Below are positions 11,631 to 24,389 of a stretch of DNA of 64,000 bases, piece after piece; within the stretch, counting starts at the first letter, position 1; every line of letters begins with the position of its first letter. The position numbers and the translations under genes are program-made. Source of the DNA: Chiua virens (taxonomy: Eukaryota > Basidiomycota > Agaricomycetes > Boletales > Boletaceae); NCBI GenBank assembly GCA_019787685.1, contig JAHNUO010000024.1, positions 1 through 64,000 on the forward strand, given 5' to 3'. The notes beneath the pieces are model-generated. The model was not told where the DNA came from. It saw only the letters and a list, made by a program, of their open reading frames with translations, and searched no databases.

Positions 11631-12615
11631 ATGGAACGCAACTCCTCTTCCACACCCGCGGACACGGGTGACTCACCTGCATTTCAGAGGTGGCTCAAAA
11701 AGGCGACCGTACTGACTGGTATTGGTATCACTCCTGAAGAACGCCAACGTGGGTTCCAGGACCAGCAACACATACGTTGCGAAAAATGGAAGACTGAGCT
11801 AGTGAATTACAGTCCGTCTTTCTTATTGTTGCCTTGTACTTGGTTGACGTCTTGTGCACGCGGATCATCATCCTTTTATTCGTGGATACAACCCAATGTG
11901 CGACGCACACGCAGGCCCGGCCGCAGTGTTTATGCTCAAACACCTTCGTCTTTCTGGCTGCGCTGTGCCTCCTGAGAATATTGTGTGTGCTCCGTGCGAT
12001 CTTACGCGTTCAGGCGGGTTCCATCCAGCAGGCGCAATTGTATTATGCCAAAACCATTTCGGTAGCAAACGACACATGGAGGACACCCTGACACACGAGC
12101 TCGTACACATGTATGACCACTGCAAGTTCAACGTCGACTGGCACAACTTGCGGCATCATGCTTGCAGCGAAGTGAGTCTATTACTCTACCGATGCGTCGT
12201 GTTTGACGCGACGTGTGGGCTTCCAAGATCCGCGCAAACAGCCTGAGTGGGGACTGCAGATACATGCGTGAACTCGGCCGGGGACATGTGTCGTTCACGA
12301 AACAGCACCAGGTAGCATCTCCCAAGTCAGCTATATCCGTTTTTGACGCCTCCTTTTTCTCTACGCCTTGATCCCCGATCGCTGGATGATTACATATTTG
12401 GACGGGTTGCACAGGCGTGTGTCCGTCGGAGGGCAATATTGTCTGTCCGAGCGAACCCAAAATGTCCTGACGAAGAGACGGCTGCGCGTGTTGTCAATGA
12501 GGTTTGGGAGAGCTGTATTAATGATACCCGACCGTTTGACGAGGTACGTTTGCTCGTCTGAACGCTTACGTGTATCGCCCGACAGTTGACGTGAATTCGC
12601 ACGCAGATCTATTAG
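11631..12615 (+). CDS. ATP23: Mitochondrial inner membrane protease Atp23
   Basis: Five exons, 11631-11811, 11915-12171, 12228-12311, 12415-12543 and 12607-12615, give an unbroken 219-residue protein. The zinc metalloprotease signature HELVH lies at residues 121-125, followed by [20 protein letters not shown]. The Cys-rich features of the family ([41 protein letters not shown]) are present and the length fits fungal homologues. Atp23 acts in the mitochondrial intermembrane space, processing the Atp6 precursor and helping ATP synthase assembly. The last exon is only nine bases (Ile, Tyr, stop). All splice sites are GT-AG and all phases agree. Confidence 0.96.
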
Positions 12616-13272
12616 GCCGCTTTGCTATAATTGGACGTTTAGAAGAAATCCTGGTGGACGCTTTCAATTTAAAAGTCGGGTAGGACTGGCGCTCATTCGC
12701 CGCATCTCCAGGGGGACGTGCTAGAGGTCTAATAGAATACGTACTTGATGGTACCAATGCTTTCAAAACCGTAGCGTTCCTTGTCCCCTCGCACAGCCTC
12801 GCGATCCTCCGAGTAAAAGTCGAAATTTAAACTCCGCAACAATGTGACCCTAGAAACCGGCAAACACAGCAAGAACGTCGATTCCTCCGAGTGAAAAATT
12901 GTCTGCTGGTCCCACTCGTTCATTTTTTTGCGATGATCGTTGACGCCGTCTTCCAGGCTGATTATATAATGAAACGACCGCTGGTGTCTGGAGTCCTAGC
13001 TAAGAAGCTAACCTAGAAAGGCAAGATTGAGTTGGTGACACAATGCACCTTCGGACATAGAGCTCATGGCTACCCTGAGAAAAGATGGCGAAGCTGACCG
13101 TATGCCAGCATCATTCCAAAAGCAGCATGTGAAATTCAGGTTCGTGTTCAGACGAGTCCGAGCAATAAAAAGGCCAGCGTCTCCATTTTTTTCTCCCAAC
13201 TCTCATAAGTTCCCTTCACGTTCTTCCTCCCTTCATCTACGTCGTCGTACCCGCTCTTCTTTACGGTTCACC
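12616..13272. other. Intergenic region between ATP23 and the first GPI-protein gene
   Basis: No coding frame is convincing on either strand. The last 200 bases are pyrimidine-rich (repeated CTTC/CTCT runs) and resemble the region before the paralogous gene at 21387, so they are probably its promoter and leader. Confidence 0.4.
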
Positions 13273-14094
13273 ATGTTCGTTAAGCTCAGGTAGGTCCCTT
13301 GTGCTTTCGCTTCGCGGGAGGTGTCGTACTGAGCCTTGGTTGCCTAGCACCCTCGCCCTCGCCCTTCCCTTGGTCTCCGCTTTGACCATCAACCCCATCA
13401 CCGGTGGGACGACTGGGGGTACGGCGACGATCACGTGGACGGCCTCCACCACCGATCCTAACTACTTCTCCATTGAACTGGTCAACACGGTCTTCCATAA
13501 CACCTTCGCTATTGCGAACAACGTGCAGACCTCCCTTGGCTCGCTTACCATTCAGCTTCCTCAGGTTCCAGTTGGGTATGTTGTCTAGCGGGTTCTGCAT
13601 TGCGGTGGCTGACCCAATTCGCGTTGAACAGTGATGGGTACAGTGTCGAGGCTATTGCTACCAAGTATGACTCCAAGTTTGTATTTTTGTTCGTACTAAC
13701 GTGATGTCACTTTAGCGATGTCAACACGGTCTACTCCCAGAGCGGTGACTTCTCCATTGCTGGGGCATCTAGCACAACTTCTGCCTCTGGGTCCGTGACC
13801 TCCGCTTCTTCGTCCACTGGTTCAGTCTCGTGAGTAGTTGTTTCCTAACAATTGAATGTTTTGTTGAGTGCACATTATAGGTCGACTGGTACGCTTTCTG
13901 CCACTTCGCCGACTGGCACGACTCCTGTTGCTTCCGCCGCGTCCTCTTCCGCTTCCGGAACTGCCTCTGGGACCTCTGCTTCCACCTCTCCCTCGTCCCT
14001 TACTGGTGGGGCCGCTCCTCTCAAGCTGGGTGGTGTTGCTCCTGCCGCGGCTCTCCTTCTCTCCGCCGTTGCTGGTGCTGCCATGGTCTTCTAA
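13273..14094 (+). CDS. Ser/Thr-rich GPI-anchored cell-surface protein (Kre9/Knh1-like domain), paralog A
   Basis: Exons 13273-13289, 13348-13575, 13632-13664, 13716-13829 and 13881-14094 encode 201 residues. An N-terminal signal peptide (MFVKLSTLALALPLVSA) is followed by a beta-sandwich domain of the Ser-Thr-rich GPI-anchored type (LTINPITGGTTGGTATITW, IANNVQTSLG, DVNTVYSQSGDFSI). A long Ser/Thr/Ala linker follows, suited to O-mannosylation. The C-terminus GGVAPAAALLLSAVAGA ending in VF is a hydrophobic GPI-attachment signal. The protein should sit at the plasma membrane or wall. The first coding exon is 17 bases. A paralog with the same exon plan lies at 21387-22221. Confidence 0.93.
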
Positions 14095-15049
14095 AGGCCC
14101 AAAATTCGATGCCTGGTAATCGTTCTTTTCTGGCTCAGGTTTTTAGTATACCATTTCCGGGTTTGATGATGTGGTTGGCAGCGACGTGACACTTTACGCT
14201 AGGATCATTGCACTACTTGATTGGACCTTCTTCATATGGACAACATGTCATTTCCGTTCTATTTCATGTCATGGATCCTGTTCGCTACATGATAATAGAA
14301 GGTTATGATACCCTGATACTAGTTGTAGCGTTTTCTTGTCATGTTCATTTCCGTGACGGTCCTTACCATTGAGTACTTATCCAGAGACTCTTCGTGTGAG
14401 CTGTTACTTGTCCATTCTTTGTAATTTCTTTGTCTTGAACGTGTACTTGATGCCAAGTTCACGTATTGGAGTGCCAGTGTTGACTGAGCTTAGGAAACAT
14501 AGCATGACAAAACACCTCTAATAATGAACCTATGATAAATGCGACAAAATACGAATGTTGTGATACGAGTATTGATATGCACATATCCACCGATACATGC
14601 GCATGAAGGATTACAAGGCACCCCTGCTGCAGAACACAAGCACTTTGACAAGCACATAACGGCGAAAGCCAGCATCGTACGGTCCATTTTTACTAAGCGG
14701 AAAAGTCCATCGGGTGATCAATTGAACTTACCGGAGATTGGTCCGGCACACCATGCGAATGCGTTGGTCAACCTGAGATACGGCGATGCGCCCGATTGGC
14801 CTATAATGATAGACATGAGTGCGTGCACACGACGGCGCACAAGGCCCGGGTACGACTGGTACCAGGACAAGGACGTGTTCCAAGAGGAGCGCATGTGGCG
14901 TCATGGGTCAGACAAGGGGGTGGTCGCTGTCGTATCCTTGTGTAGATCGTCATGTCGTGTCGCATCGCTGTCAGCGTTGCGTGCGCCGTCTTGGCGATGT
15001 ATGTTGCGTTGTCGTCGACCGCCATGGCGGTGATGACAACGGATGGGCA
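14095..15049. other. Intergenic region
   Basis: 3' flank of the GPI-protein gene, then sequence without a supported gene. A 164-codon plus-strand frame at 14539-15033 is Arg/Cys-biased and looks like a chance frame. Confidence 0.35.
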
Positions 15050-15745
15050 AGTGGACACGGCGCTGCACTGCATCTTATCACGGCGACGGGGATGTGCATG
15101 GTCAATTGATCAGCATCCCTTCGTCGCGGGCGGTATGGCGTTCAGTTGGCGCACTGGATGGACGTATTTGGTTCCGATGCCCTGATAACCTACTGACACG
15201 AAACCTTCCACGGCGTCTCATACCTGCATCAAGGACGTCATGGGAATCGCACACGTTCCTTGATAGCTCGGACGTTTGCCTATCAACCACAAAGGATCTG
15301 GGCGGTTTTATGCGGCGGCGCAGGAACCACAGGAAGGGCATCCGCAGCCAGGAGAAACACCTAGGCAACAGAAGTCAATTTATGCCAAGAGTTTCGTCAA
15401 TCGAAGAACGCTCACCACGATTAAACCACCCGATATGCCCCGCTTGCTGTGGAGAAGCCGCTTGTCGTCGGGGCTCAAGGGAGTGGTTATAAAAAAGGTC
15501 GTCAGGAGAAGAACAAACATACCACGTCCAATCGATCAACCTGAACTCGGCTGCTGCTTATTCAGTGTCCGGCGTAAAGTACCAAACACAATGTTATCCC
15601 AGGCGGTAGAAGGTCCCGAATACCAGGTCGCTATTTCAAGCAATACACGCGCGCAGCGCCTTCCTGATAGGAACTGCTCACATTGTACGCGGGAATGCCC
15701 TTTTCCAAACGAACATGATCAACTTCGTCGTCGTGGTTGACTCCT
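15050..15745 (+). repeat. Dispersed direct repeat R1 (copy 1)
   Basis: Shares long near-identical blocks with 18860-19790. Both carry a block beginning TCTTATCACGGCGACGGG and running through GGTCAATTGATCAGCATCCC to TCAGTTGGCGCACTGGATGG. Both then have a CCTAGGCAACA block, an AATCGAAGAAC block, TCGTCGGGGCTCA and finally GGAATGCCCTTTTCC. The copies differ by small indels and neither has a clean reading frame, so this is a decayed element or duplicated segment with unknown function. Confidence 0.75.
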
Positions 15746-15989
15746 TGGAGGGCGAATAGGTTGGATGAGCGACGACGACGGAAGGGAAAGAGGAGCGGGC
15801 GAGTGTCAAGACGAAGGACTAGACGAAAAGCACGGTGCTGAAGGACTTTTCAATGTCTGCTGCTGACACAGAAGTTGTGGTTGACCAGCACGCATTTGCA
15901 TGTTCATGATCATGATGGTATTCACACAACTTCCGAGATTCCATCGTCACATATTCAATCACTGGATATGCACCTTCCCCGGTCCCCAG
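15746..15989. other. Short intergenic stretch
   Basis: Nothing recognised between repeat R1 and the 3' end of the membrane-protein gene. Confidence 0.3.
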
Positions 15990-17870
15990 TCAACCAGATT
16001 CAACATCCCTTGGTATCATCTGAATGCTTTCCGTCCCCTCATCCTGCTCTACATCCGGCGTCTCTATGTTTTCTACTGCCTCTGCCAGTGTGTTTTCCAC
16101 CGCCTGTGCGTTTTCTGCAGCCTCGTTCTCATCGCAACCTGGAAATACAATGCGCGATCTGGCATCTCCACGGTCGGATATTGTCGATAAGCCGAACCCA
16201 GAATCGATCCCTCCCCCACGCCTACCCTCAATGTCATGCTCGTGCATTTCCCGTACGCTAATGATGAATCGAGGGGTGAGGGTGAACGAGGGTACGTACT
16301 CCACGAATCTCCCTAACATATAGTCCGGCCCACTCGTGGATGGAAACTTTCCCCAACAAATCAACAGGTTGATGATGTCCAGGAGACAGAAGCTGTGATG
16401 AAGAAATCACCATTTGATCCGTTTGATCCGTTTCTTGGCGAGTTTGACAGTGGAGGGGCAGAGGAAAAAAACGTACGCAAAGAAGTAGAGGATGCTCTGC
16501 TTGACGAGTAAATTGATGTATTGGTTGAGTTGCCACTGCTTTGTCACGCGGTACATTTGAAAGGATTCCCTCACAAACTGGATGGTTGCGAACGTGCACA
16601 ACACTACGCCAAAAATGATTTGGATGTAGGTAACTCCTTGTCCTACGGAGAGGAACTGTCGATGCAGCCCTCCCGCAGAGACGCAATATGAATATTCTGA
16701 TCCTTGATTGGTGTCCCCTGACCAGTCAACCCATTAGTTAACGTACGATACATTTAGTGAGCCTCTATACATACACGAAAAAATCTTCCGATCCCCGTTG
16801 AAGGCATCAGACCCTATGAAGAGGACAACCTCAATGATAAACAAAACGAGAAGTAGAACGAGGATTAGTCGTGATTGATGCCACATTGCCCATACGCGCA
16901 AGATCATTATGACTGTAATCACCATCGTGGACTCCCATTTTTCATCCGAGTTACACTGCTACTCACCATCAGCCGCACCGAAAAACGGAATATATGTCCA
17001 ATTCATGGCATCGTCCATCATTTTACCTTGAAGTGTCTGTGAATGAATGGCAAGGGAAGCATTGACGGAACGCTCACAACTGCAAGCATTATTGAGGGTG
17101 AGCGTACTAGGAAGCTAGATCAAGGCTGAGTACGCACATCTAAATGCACAGTAATATATGTCACCATATTTATTAGCGACTGACATCGGACCATACCTTT
17201 GGAGAACCAGGTGCAAAGGTAGTTTCATCTTTCAATCCAGTTGAAGTTGGATCCAGTTCACAATTAAGTTCAACTTACGGAGGAATACAAAGCTGATAGG
17301 TACTGCAGGTTAATATTTAGTCCATACAGTACAACAGACATAAGCTTACGCCAGATTCAACAGGCCACAATAGCGAACCTATCAGAGCCTCGCTAGAGTA
17401 CATGTCACTGAACGATGAGTTTCGGTACACACGAAAACAAACAACATCGACACCCAGGTCCACGGCCTTTTCTGTTGTCTCATATCAGGGATACATCAAA
17501 TCTGTGAGCTGGAGCGCGCTCACCCAGATGTATCTTATCTTTATTAATTCGGATTAACCATCAGTAAACCTTTTCGTGCAAATCCCAGAAAGTATGTGAA
17601 CCGTACTTCTTTTGGAAAGACGAGCACTGGCGATGGATAAGTTGGCGCCTCATATTGGAACAGAACGACAGCTTACCATAATCATATACAACGGCAGTGA
17701 GGATGGTGACTGAAAAAACCTGAGTGGTTGATCATGGCAAGTGCAGAAGACCATACGGAACCCATAGTTTTTCAGCTGGTGGAAATTGAGTGAATGTATA
17801 ACAGAGTGCGAGGACATAAAGAGATGGTAAGAGGTGCGGGAGGTTCGCAAGTGGCTTCAAGTTTGGAGTA
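15990..17870 (-). CDS. Multi-pass membrane protein of the DUF6533 type (boundaries approximate)
   Basis: Fragments read right to left fit this basidiomycete family. Near 17690-17560 VTILTAVVYDY is followed by VLVFPKEVRFTYF, the hallmark of the N-terminal domain. Near 16925-16790 MILRVWAMWHQSRLILVLLLV continues into a second helix. Near 16620-16440 VVLCTFATIQFVRESF and LLVKQSILYFFAYV form more helices. Around 16350-16290 is KVSIHEWAGLYVRE. The tail YVPSFTLTPRFIISVREMHE, then an acidic region rich in Glu/Asp/Ala, ends at 15990. Several exons could not be joined exactly, and the 5' part around 17100-17500 contains stops, so partial decay is possible. Function is unknown. It lies between repeats R1 and R2. 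Confidence 0.65.
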
Positions 17871-18859
17871 TTGCTCGGCTTAAATTGACGAATCTATGAG
17901 ACCACGAAACCCATTGCGTGCGCCCAGAAACATTACGTTGGCATTATAGGGCCGATGTGGCTGGAACAGGCGGTAATAAGTCAGCTTGACAAGAATAGGG
18001 AAGGTTTCCAGTCGTTTTTGCGTCCTGCACCAATGTTACGTTTCTTAGCGATTAAATTAGGTTACTTAGCGAACTCCGTGACCAAACATCGCTCACATCC
18101 ACGACTCTCGTGCATGGTGCCATGTAGTAAAGGTGGTATAAGCCAGACCTTCGTTTTGTCTTTGGTATCTGATGCAAAGCCCTCTGAATGAATCTGAAAC
18201 TTCTGACCTTCCATGTTCACAATTTCATGCCGCCCGGAACGATTTGTTACGGGACGATCAGGAAGGAACTTCGGAGCTGTCGGTATGGCGACGCTGGCCA
18301 TCACCACGCAGAAGTTGGCCATCGAGAAACGTTCTGTTCATGATCTGCCCGAGGTCCGTTTTAACCTTACGACCCCAGACGCACGAGTATTACCCACATC
18401 AGCCCGCAGCCCTTGGCCACACGTCTTACATGCCGTAGATGACCAAGTTCCAGCCCTTAGACTTCTGTCTCATCTCGAACAAAGATGAGACTTGAGCTTG
18501 AAATGGATTACGACGCAGGCGAATGAGAATTAGAATAATACGTAATAGAAAAGATCCGACGTACGTAGCATGTGCGGCGTGGTTGGAGTTACACGCGTTC
18601 TTGTCGGTGATCTTGATTATCTAAGTGGGTTGTCCGCCACAGCTGCCTTTCGCCGCATCAGTACTAGCATCAATATACCAAGAATTCCGTGCTGTGTGTT
18701 CAGAGCGGTTCGGACGAGTCTTGTCCTTTCTAAAGCGTCCACGGCAGGGACGGGGACAGGATGTGCACTGAGCAGAACCTGGGAACAATATCTCAGAGAC
18801 ACATGTGTGCCAAGAGATACAGAGGACATGAAATCGATTGGACGTGCCTGCGATATCTT
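17871..18859. other. Region without a supported gene
   Basis: Several 60-115 codon frames exist on both strands but none has a recognisable domain or splice pattern. The minus-strand frame at 18062-18322 (KFQIHSEGFASDT) is the least random-looking and could be an exon relic. Confidence 0.3.
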
Positions 18860-19790
18860 ATCCTGCACTGTATCTTATCACGGCGACGGGCGGGAGGGGA
18901 TGTGCATGGTCAATTGATCAGCATCCCTTCGTCATGGGCGGTATTGCGTTCAGTTGGCGCACTGGATGGACGCGTTTGGTTCCGATACCCTGGCAGCCGA
19001 TCTGACACGAAACCGTCCACAACATCTCATACCTGCATCGAGAACGACGTCATGCGAGTCGCACGCATTCTTTGCACACTTGACAATTCGGACGTTGCCT
19101 ATCAACTACAGCGGATTTGGGAAGTATTGAGGAGAGGTGCCTAGGCAACAAAAGGATCAGTGTATGCCAAGGGCTTCGCCAATCGAAGAACACACGTCAT
19201 GATTAAACCATCCGACATGCCCTGCTTGGGGAGAGTGGATATCACAAGAGAGTAATACTGTGAAGCCGAAGCCGCTGGTCGTCGGGGCTCACTGTATGGT
19301 TGGCGTTTGCACCGTCATTGTTTTGCCCGTCAATGTCATAGAAACTCGTGTCAAAAATAAAAGTCGGAATGAAGCAAGCTATCAGAATGGTGGACCGAGA
19401 CGGGAAGTTGCGTGTACAAAGAGGCACGGTGCACCAGCTTGAAGGATTTGGAGATATGACATCTGATGAGGAATGGCTGCTAAAGGTTGTCAGGGACAGG
19501 GAACATACACACCATGTTCAGTCAATCCTTCCTCAAAACGAGTCGGCTATCCTCTCATCATTTGGCTTCCGGTGTGAAGCACGAAACGCATCTTTTGTCC
19601 CGAATGATAGGAAGTCCTGGACTACTTCAAGAGTGCGCGCGGATAACGTGTATAAAGAAAACGCCACATGAGAACATGTGAACCCGAGGGCGTAAACCAT
19701 TTGATGGTAATTGCCCACCTTGTATGTAGGAATGCCCTTTTCCCAAACGAACATGCTTAAATTCGTCGTCATCGAAGGTCGTTAAGCTGA
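18860..19790 (+). repeat. Dispersed direct repeat R1 (copy 2)
   Basis: Homologous to 15050-15745 in the same orientation, about 3.8 kb apart, with extra sequence around 19230-19650. A short block matching the start of this copy (GAGGACATGAAATC then GGACGTG) recurs near 20260-20290, hinting at a third fragment. No intact frame is conserved between the copies. Confidence 0.7.
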
Positions 19791-21386
19791 GATAACGTGG
19801 TGCATGGGTCATTGTCAACTCCAAGCCCCGATCCGACTACTTCCGCGTTCGCGCCGAGATGAAAGTTACCAGTCACCATGCATCCGAGTTGGGACGGGTG
19901 GCAACCTGTGATTCGGAATGGCGCTCGCATATCGGCAAGGTCCAATCCAACCAACGATGGTACATGAACAAGAAAGCAAGGCGTTCCTCCGTACCACACA
20001 AGTACGAAGGCCCAGGGCGTCCGCTCAATTTCTTAAAGGTTTAAATCCGTGATCTGCACCAGAGATAGGGCAGAAATGTTAACGCGCGATGATATATGGT
20101 CAGATATGAGGAGTACCTAGACATGAAAGTGAAGACACACCACTGCCCAAATCAAATGAACGTCATAAACCCAGAGGTTGAGGCACTTGACTGCAAGTCG
20201 TCGAAATCTGTGCTGTTCATTCATGTCCAAGAAGTCCCTGTTCAGGGGACGATGCGCCGACCTGAGGACATGAAATCAAGCGGACGTGGTAGACCTACGA
20301 TGAGCGTGCCGGGGAGCGACGAAAATTTTCAGAAAAACGACATTCATCGGACCCGTACTAGTAAATGAGAAATGAGGTCGCGGTTGCAAGACGACGACTT
20401 GCTCATCCGAGTCAATATCGGATGCTGATTTATATCGTTCGTGGTTCACCATGAAACACATCAGCTCGCTTATATCCCAAGTCCAACAAGGGCCGAAGTA
20501 ACGAGCTTGCGCACCTGAGATCGGATGATCAGCTCGAGCGCTCAGGACTGTGACCATAGTCACTTAGACTAAAGCATGGTTTTTGGCCCCAAAGACCTTT
20601 AGCAGTAACATGCCGTGGAGATAGTAGCCAGAGCGTCTTCCTTCGTAGTTTCCCGCTCGCATATTTATGTACTCACGCGTTGGCCACGGCCGGTTTATGT
20701 AATGGAAACTTCGGATGTGACGCAACGTGCAAAGCGACCTCGGTTACTTGTTTCGTGACTTTCAAGTCATTTGCAGTAACTCGGCCACGACTCGATAGTT
20801 CGTACTATTGCTTACTGAGGGCAATCGACCAGCTACAAGGTATGGCTTCAAGCTGAGTTTGGATCAAATCAGACTCATCAAGAGGGCTGACGATTCAGAT
20901 GCCCAGTGGGAAGTTCTCAAATGGTCACTGTCGGTGACTGTGTCGTCTGACGGTAATACCGTTCGTGTCGTGACCTGCCACCTAATGCTGACGGCATTCC
21001 TCGGTGATTATCCTCGGTAGCGATTTCGTTGCGTCTGCGGCAGGGGTCTCGTCCGTGGATAATATCCACGCCTTGAGTGTGTTCCTTGCTGTTGTTCGGT
21101 TTCTGGTCGTTCGCCGGGTTCCACCGTCGACTCGCGTCGACGCGGTCGCGAGAATACAAGTTTTGATTGACACGTCAATTTGATAGGTTGGTTACGCGCT
21201 TCACAGCTGCGACGTGGTGCGACATATTGGCGTTCCTCTACCGTTTCACTTATGTTTCACCGCAGACAAGGGCGACTTGAGGTCCCGCATAGGTATCGGA
21301 AATGTTCCTGTTTGAGTTTCATCAAGAGCCCTATATACCTCCCAACTCTGATACTTGCTTTCTCCGCTTCTTCTTGACGGCTCATT
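19791..21386. other. Region without a supported gene; promoter of second GPI-protein gene at its end
   Basis: The minus-strand frame 20276-20563 (95 codons) and plus-strand frame 20808-21020 (70 codons) are open but show no domain. The last 100 bases, with pyrimidine tracts and CTATATACC near 21330, resemble a core promoter for the gene starting at 21387. Confidence 0.3.
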
Positions 21387-22221
21387 ATGTTCGCCAAGTT
21401 CAGGTAGGCCCACTTCATTTTGTTCGGCACTACGAGTCATCCTCAAGTCTCGTTGCTTAGCGCCTTCGCCCTTGTCGCACTTCCTCTCGTCTCCGCTTTG
21501 ACCATCAACCCCCTCACCGATGCGACGTCTGGAGGTACGGTGACGATCACATGGACGGCCTCCACCACGGATGCCGAGTCCTTCTCCATTCTAATGGTCA
21601 ACCCCGTCAACTTTCACAACACCTTCGCTATTGCGAACACCGTGAAGACTGTGCTTGGTCAGCTTGTCCTTACGCTTCCCTCGATGCCATCCGGGTACGT
21701 TGCATATTGTCTGATGTTTCAGTGCTGTCGCTGACCAACTGCGGTCGCAACAAATAGGGCTGGTTACAGTCTCCAGGCTATTGCCAACAAGTATGGTTCT
21801 CGTGTTTCCACCATCAGTTTGACCGACGTAATTTTCCAGCGACGTGAACACGGTCTACTCCCAGAGTACCCCCTTCTCCGTGGGTCCCGTAACCAGCACA
21901 ACGGGCACCGCAACGAGCACGGATTCTGCTGCTTCGACCACTGACTCTGCGTGAGTGGATATATACTGCGAGATGCACATGTTTGCTGAAATGTCTTGAT
22001 ATTTTAGTTCGTCGAGCGCTGCCACTACGCTCTCGGAGACTGCAGTCAGTACTAGCACTCATGCGTCGTCTGTCTCTACTCCCGCTACCTCCTCGTCTAC
22101 CTCCTCTTCTGCTACCTCCTCGTCTCACACGGGTGGTGCAGCTCCCCTCAGGTTGGGGGGTATTGCTCCTGCTGCAGCTCTCCTTCTGTCCGCAGTCGCC
22201 GGCGCTGTCATGATCTTCTAA
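21387..22221 (+). CDS. Ser/Thr-rich GPI-anchored cell-surface protein (Kre9/Knh1-like domain), paralog B
   Basis: Exons 21387-21403, 21461-21694, 21758-21790, 21840-21950 and 22008-22221 encode 202 residues. Signal peptide MFAKFSAFALVALPLVSA, domain LTINPLTDATSGGTVTITW, VKTVLGQLVLTLPSMPSG and DVNTVYSQSTPFSV, Ser/Thr linker, and GPI signal GGIAPAAALLLSAVAGA ending in IF. Exons 1, 3 and 5 have exactly the same length (17, 33, 214 bases) as in the paralog at 13273. Coding blocks are much better conserved than introns and the linker. Likely a tandem or segmental duplication with both copies under selection. Confidence 0.93.
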
Positions 22222-22700
22222 AGGACAATTTGCAAAATTCAAAAGCCTGGTAGTCGCTCCTTCCTATCTAGACTTCCCCGTATACCATTTCGAGTAGCGC
22301 TTGTCTTGGTGCGAGCGGATCCTCGTCTATTCTTTTGCATAATGCCAAATTCATGATAGTCTCAAGACGAGGTCGCACGAGTACGTGACGCGTCTCGAGT
22401 TGTATTCTGGGTTAACGGATAAGCAGCGGCAACTTGCCAGTTAGTATAAGTATAAGAGCGTGAGAGCAAATGCTTGTAGATAATCTCGACCAACCGTGAA
22501 AATTCAGAGTGTGAAGCTTAAGATGCTACGTGGTGGCAGATACGCGGAAGGTAGAGGTTAAGAAAGTCACGAGTCGCATATGCACGGCAAGCGTGACATA
22601 AAGTACATGGTTAAGTGTTGGAGCGACAAGCTTTCCTGTTGCTTTGATTGATGGCACGTACTCCATACCCCCCGCGCACATAAGCAGGACGAGGAGGGGA
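22222..22700. other. Convergent intergenic region
   Basis: 3' flanks of the second GPI gene (plus) and the ubiquitin-eL40 gene (minus). No gene seen. Confidence 0.4.

Positions 22701-24389
<1,689 letters not shown>

Noticed and set aside
15276..15740. 154-codon plus-strand frame overlapping repeat R1
   Set aside because: The homologous copy at 18860-19790 has stops and indels in the corresponding frame, so the frame is not conserved and is probably accidental.
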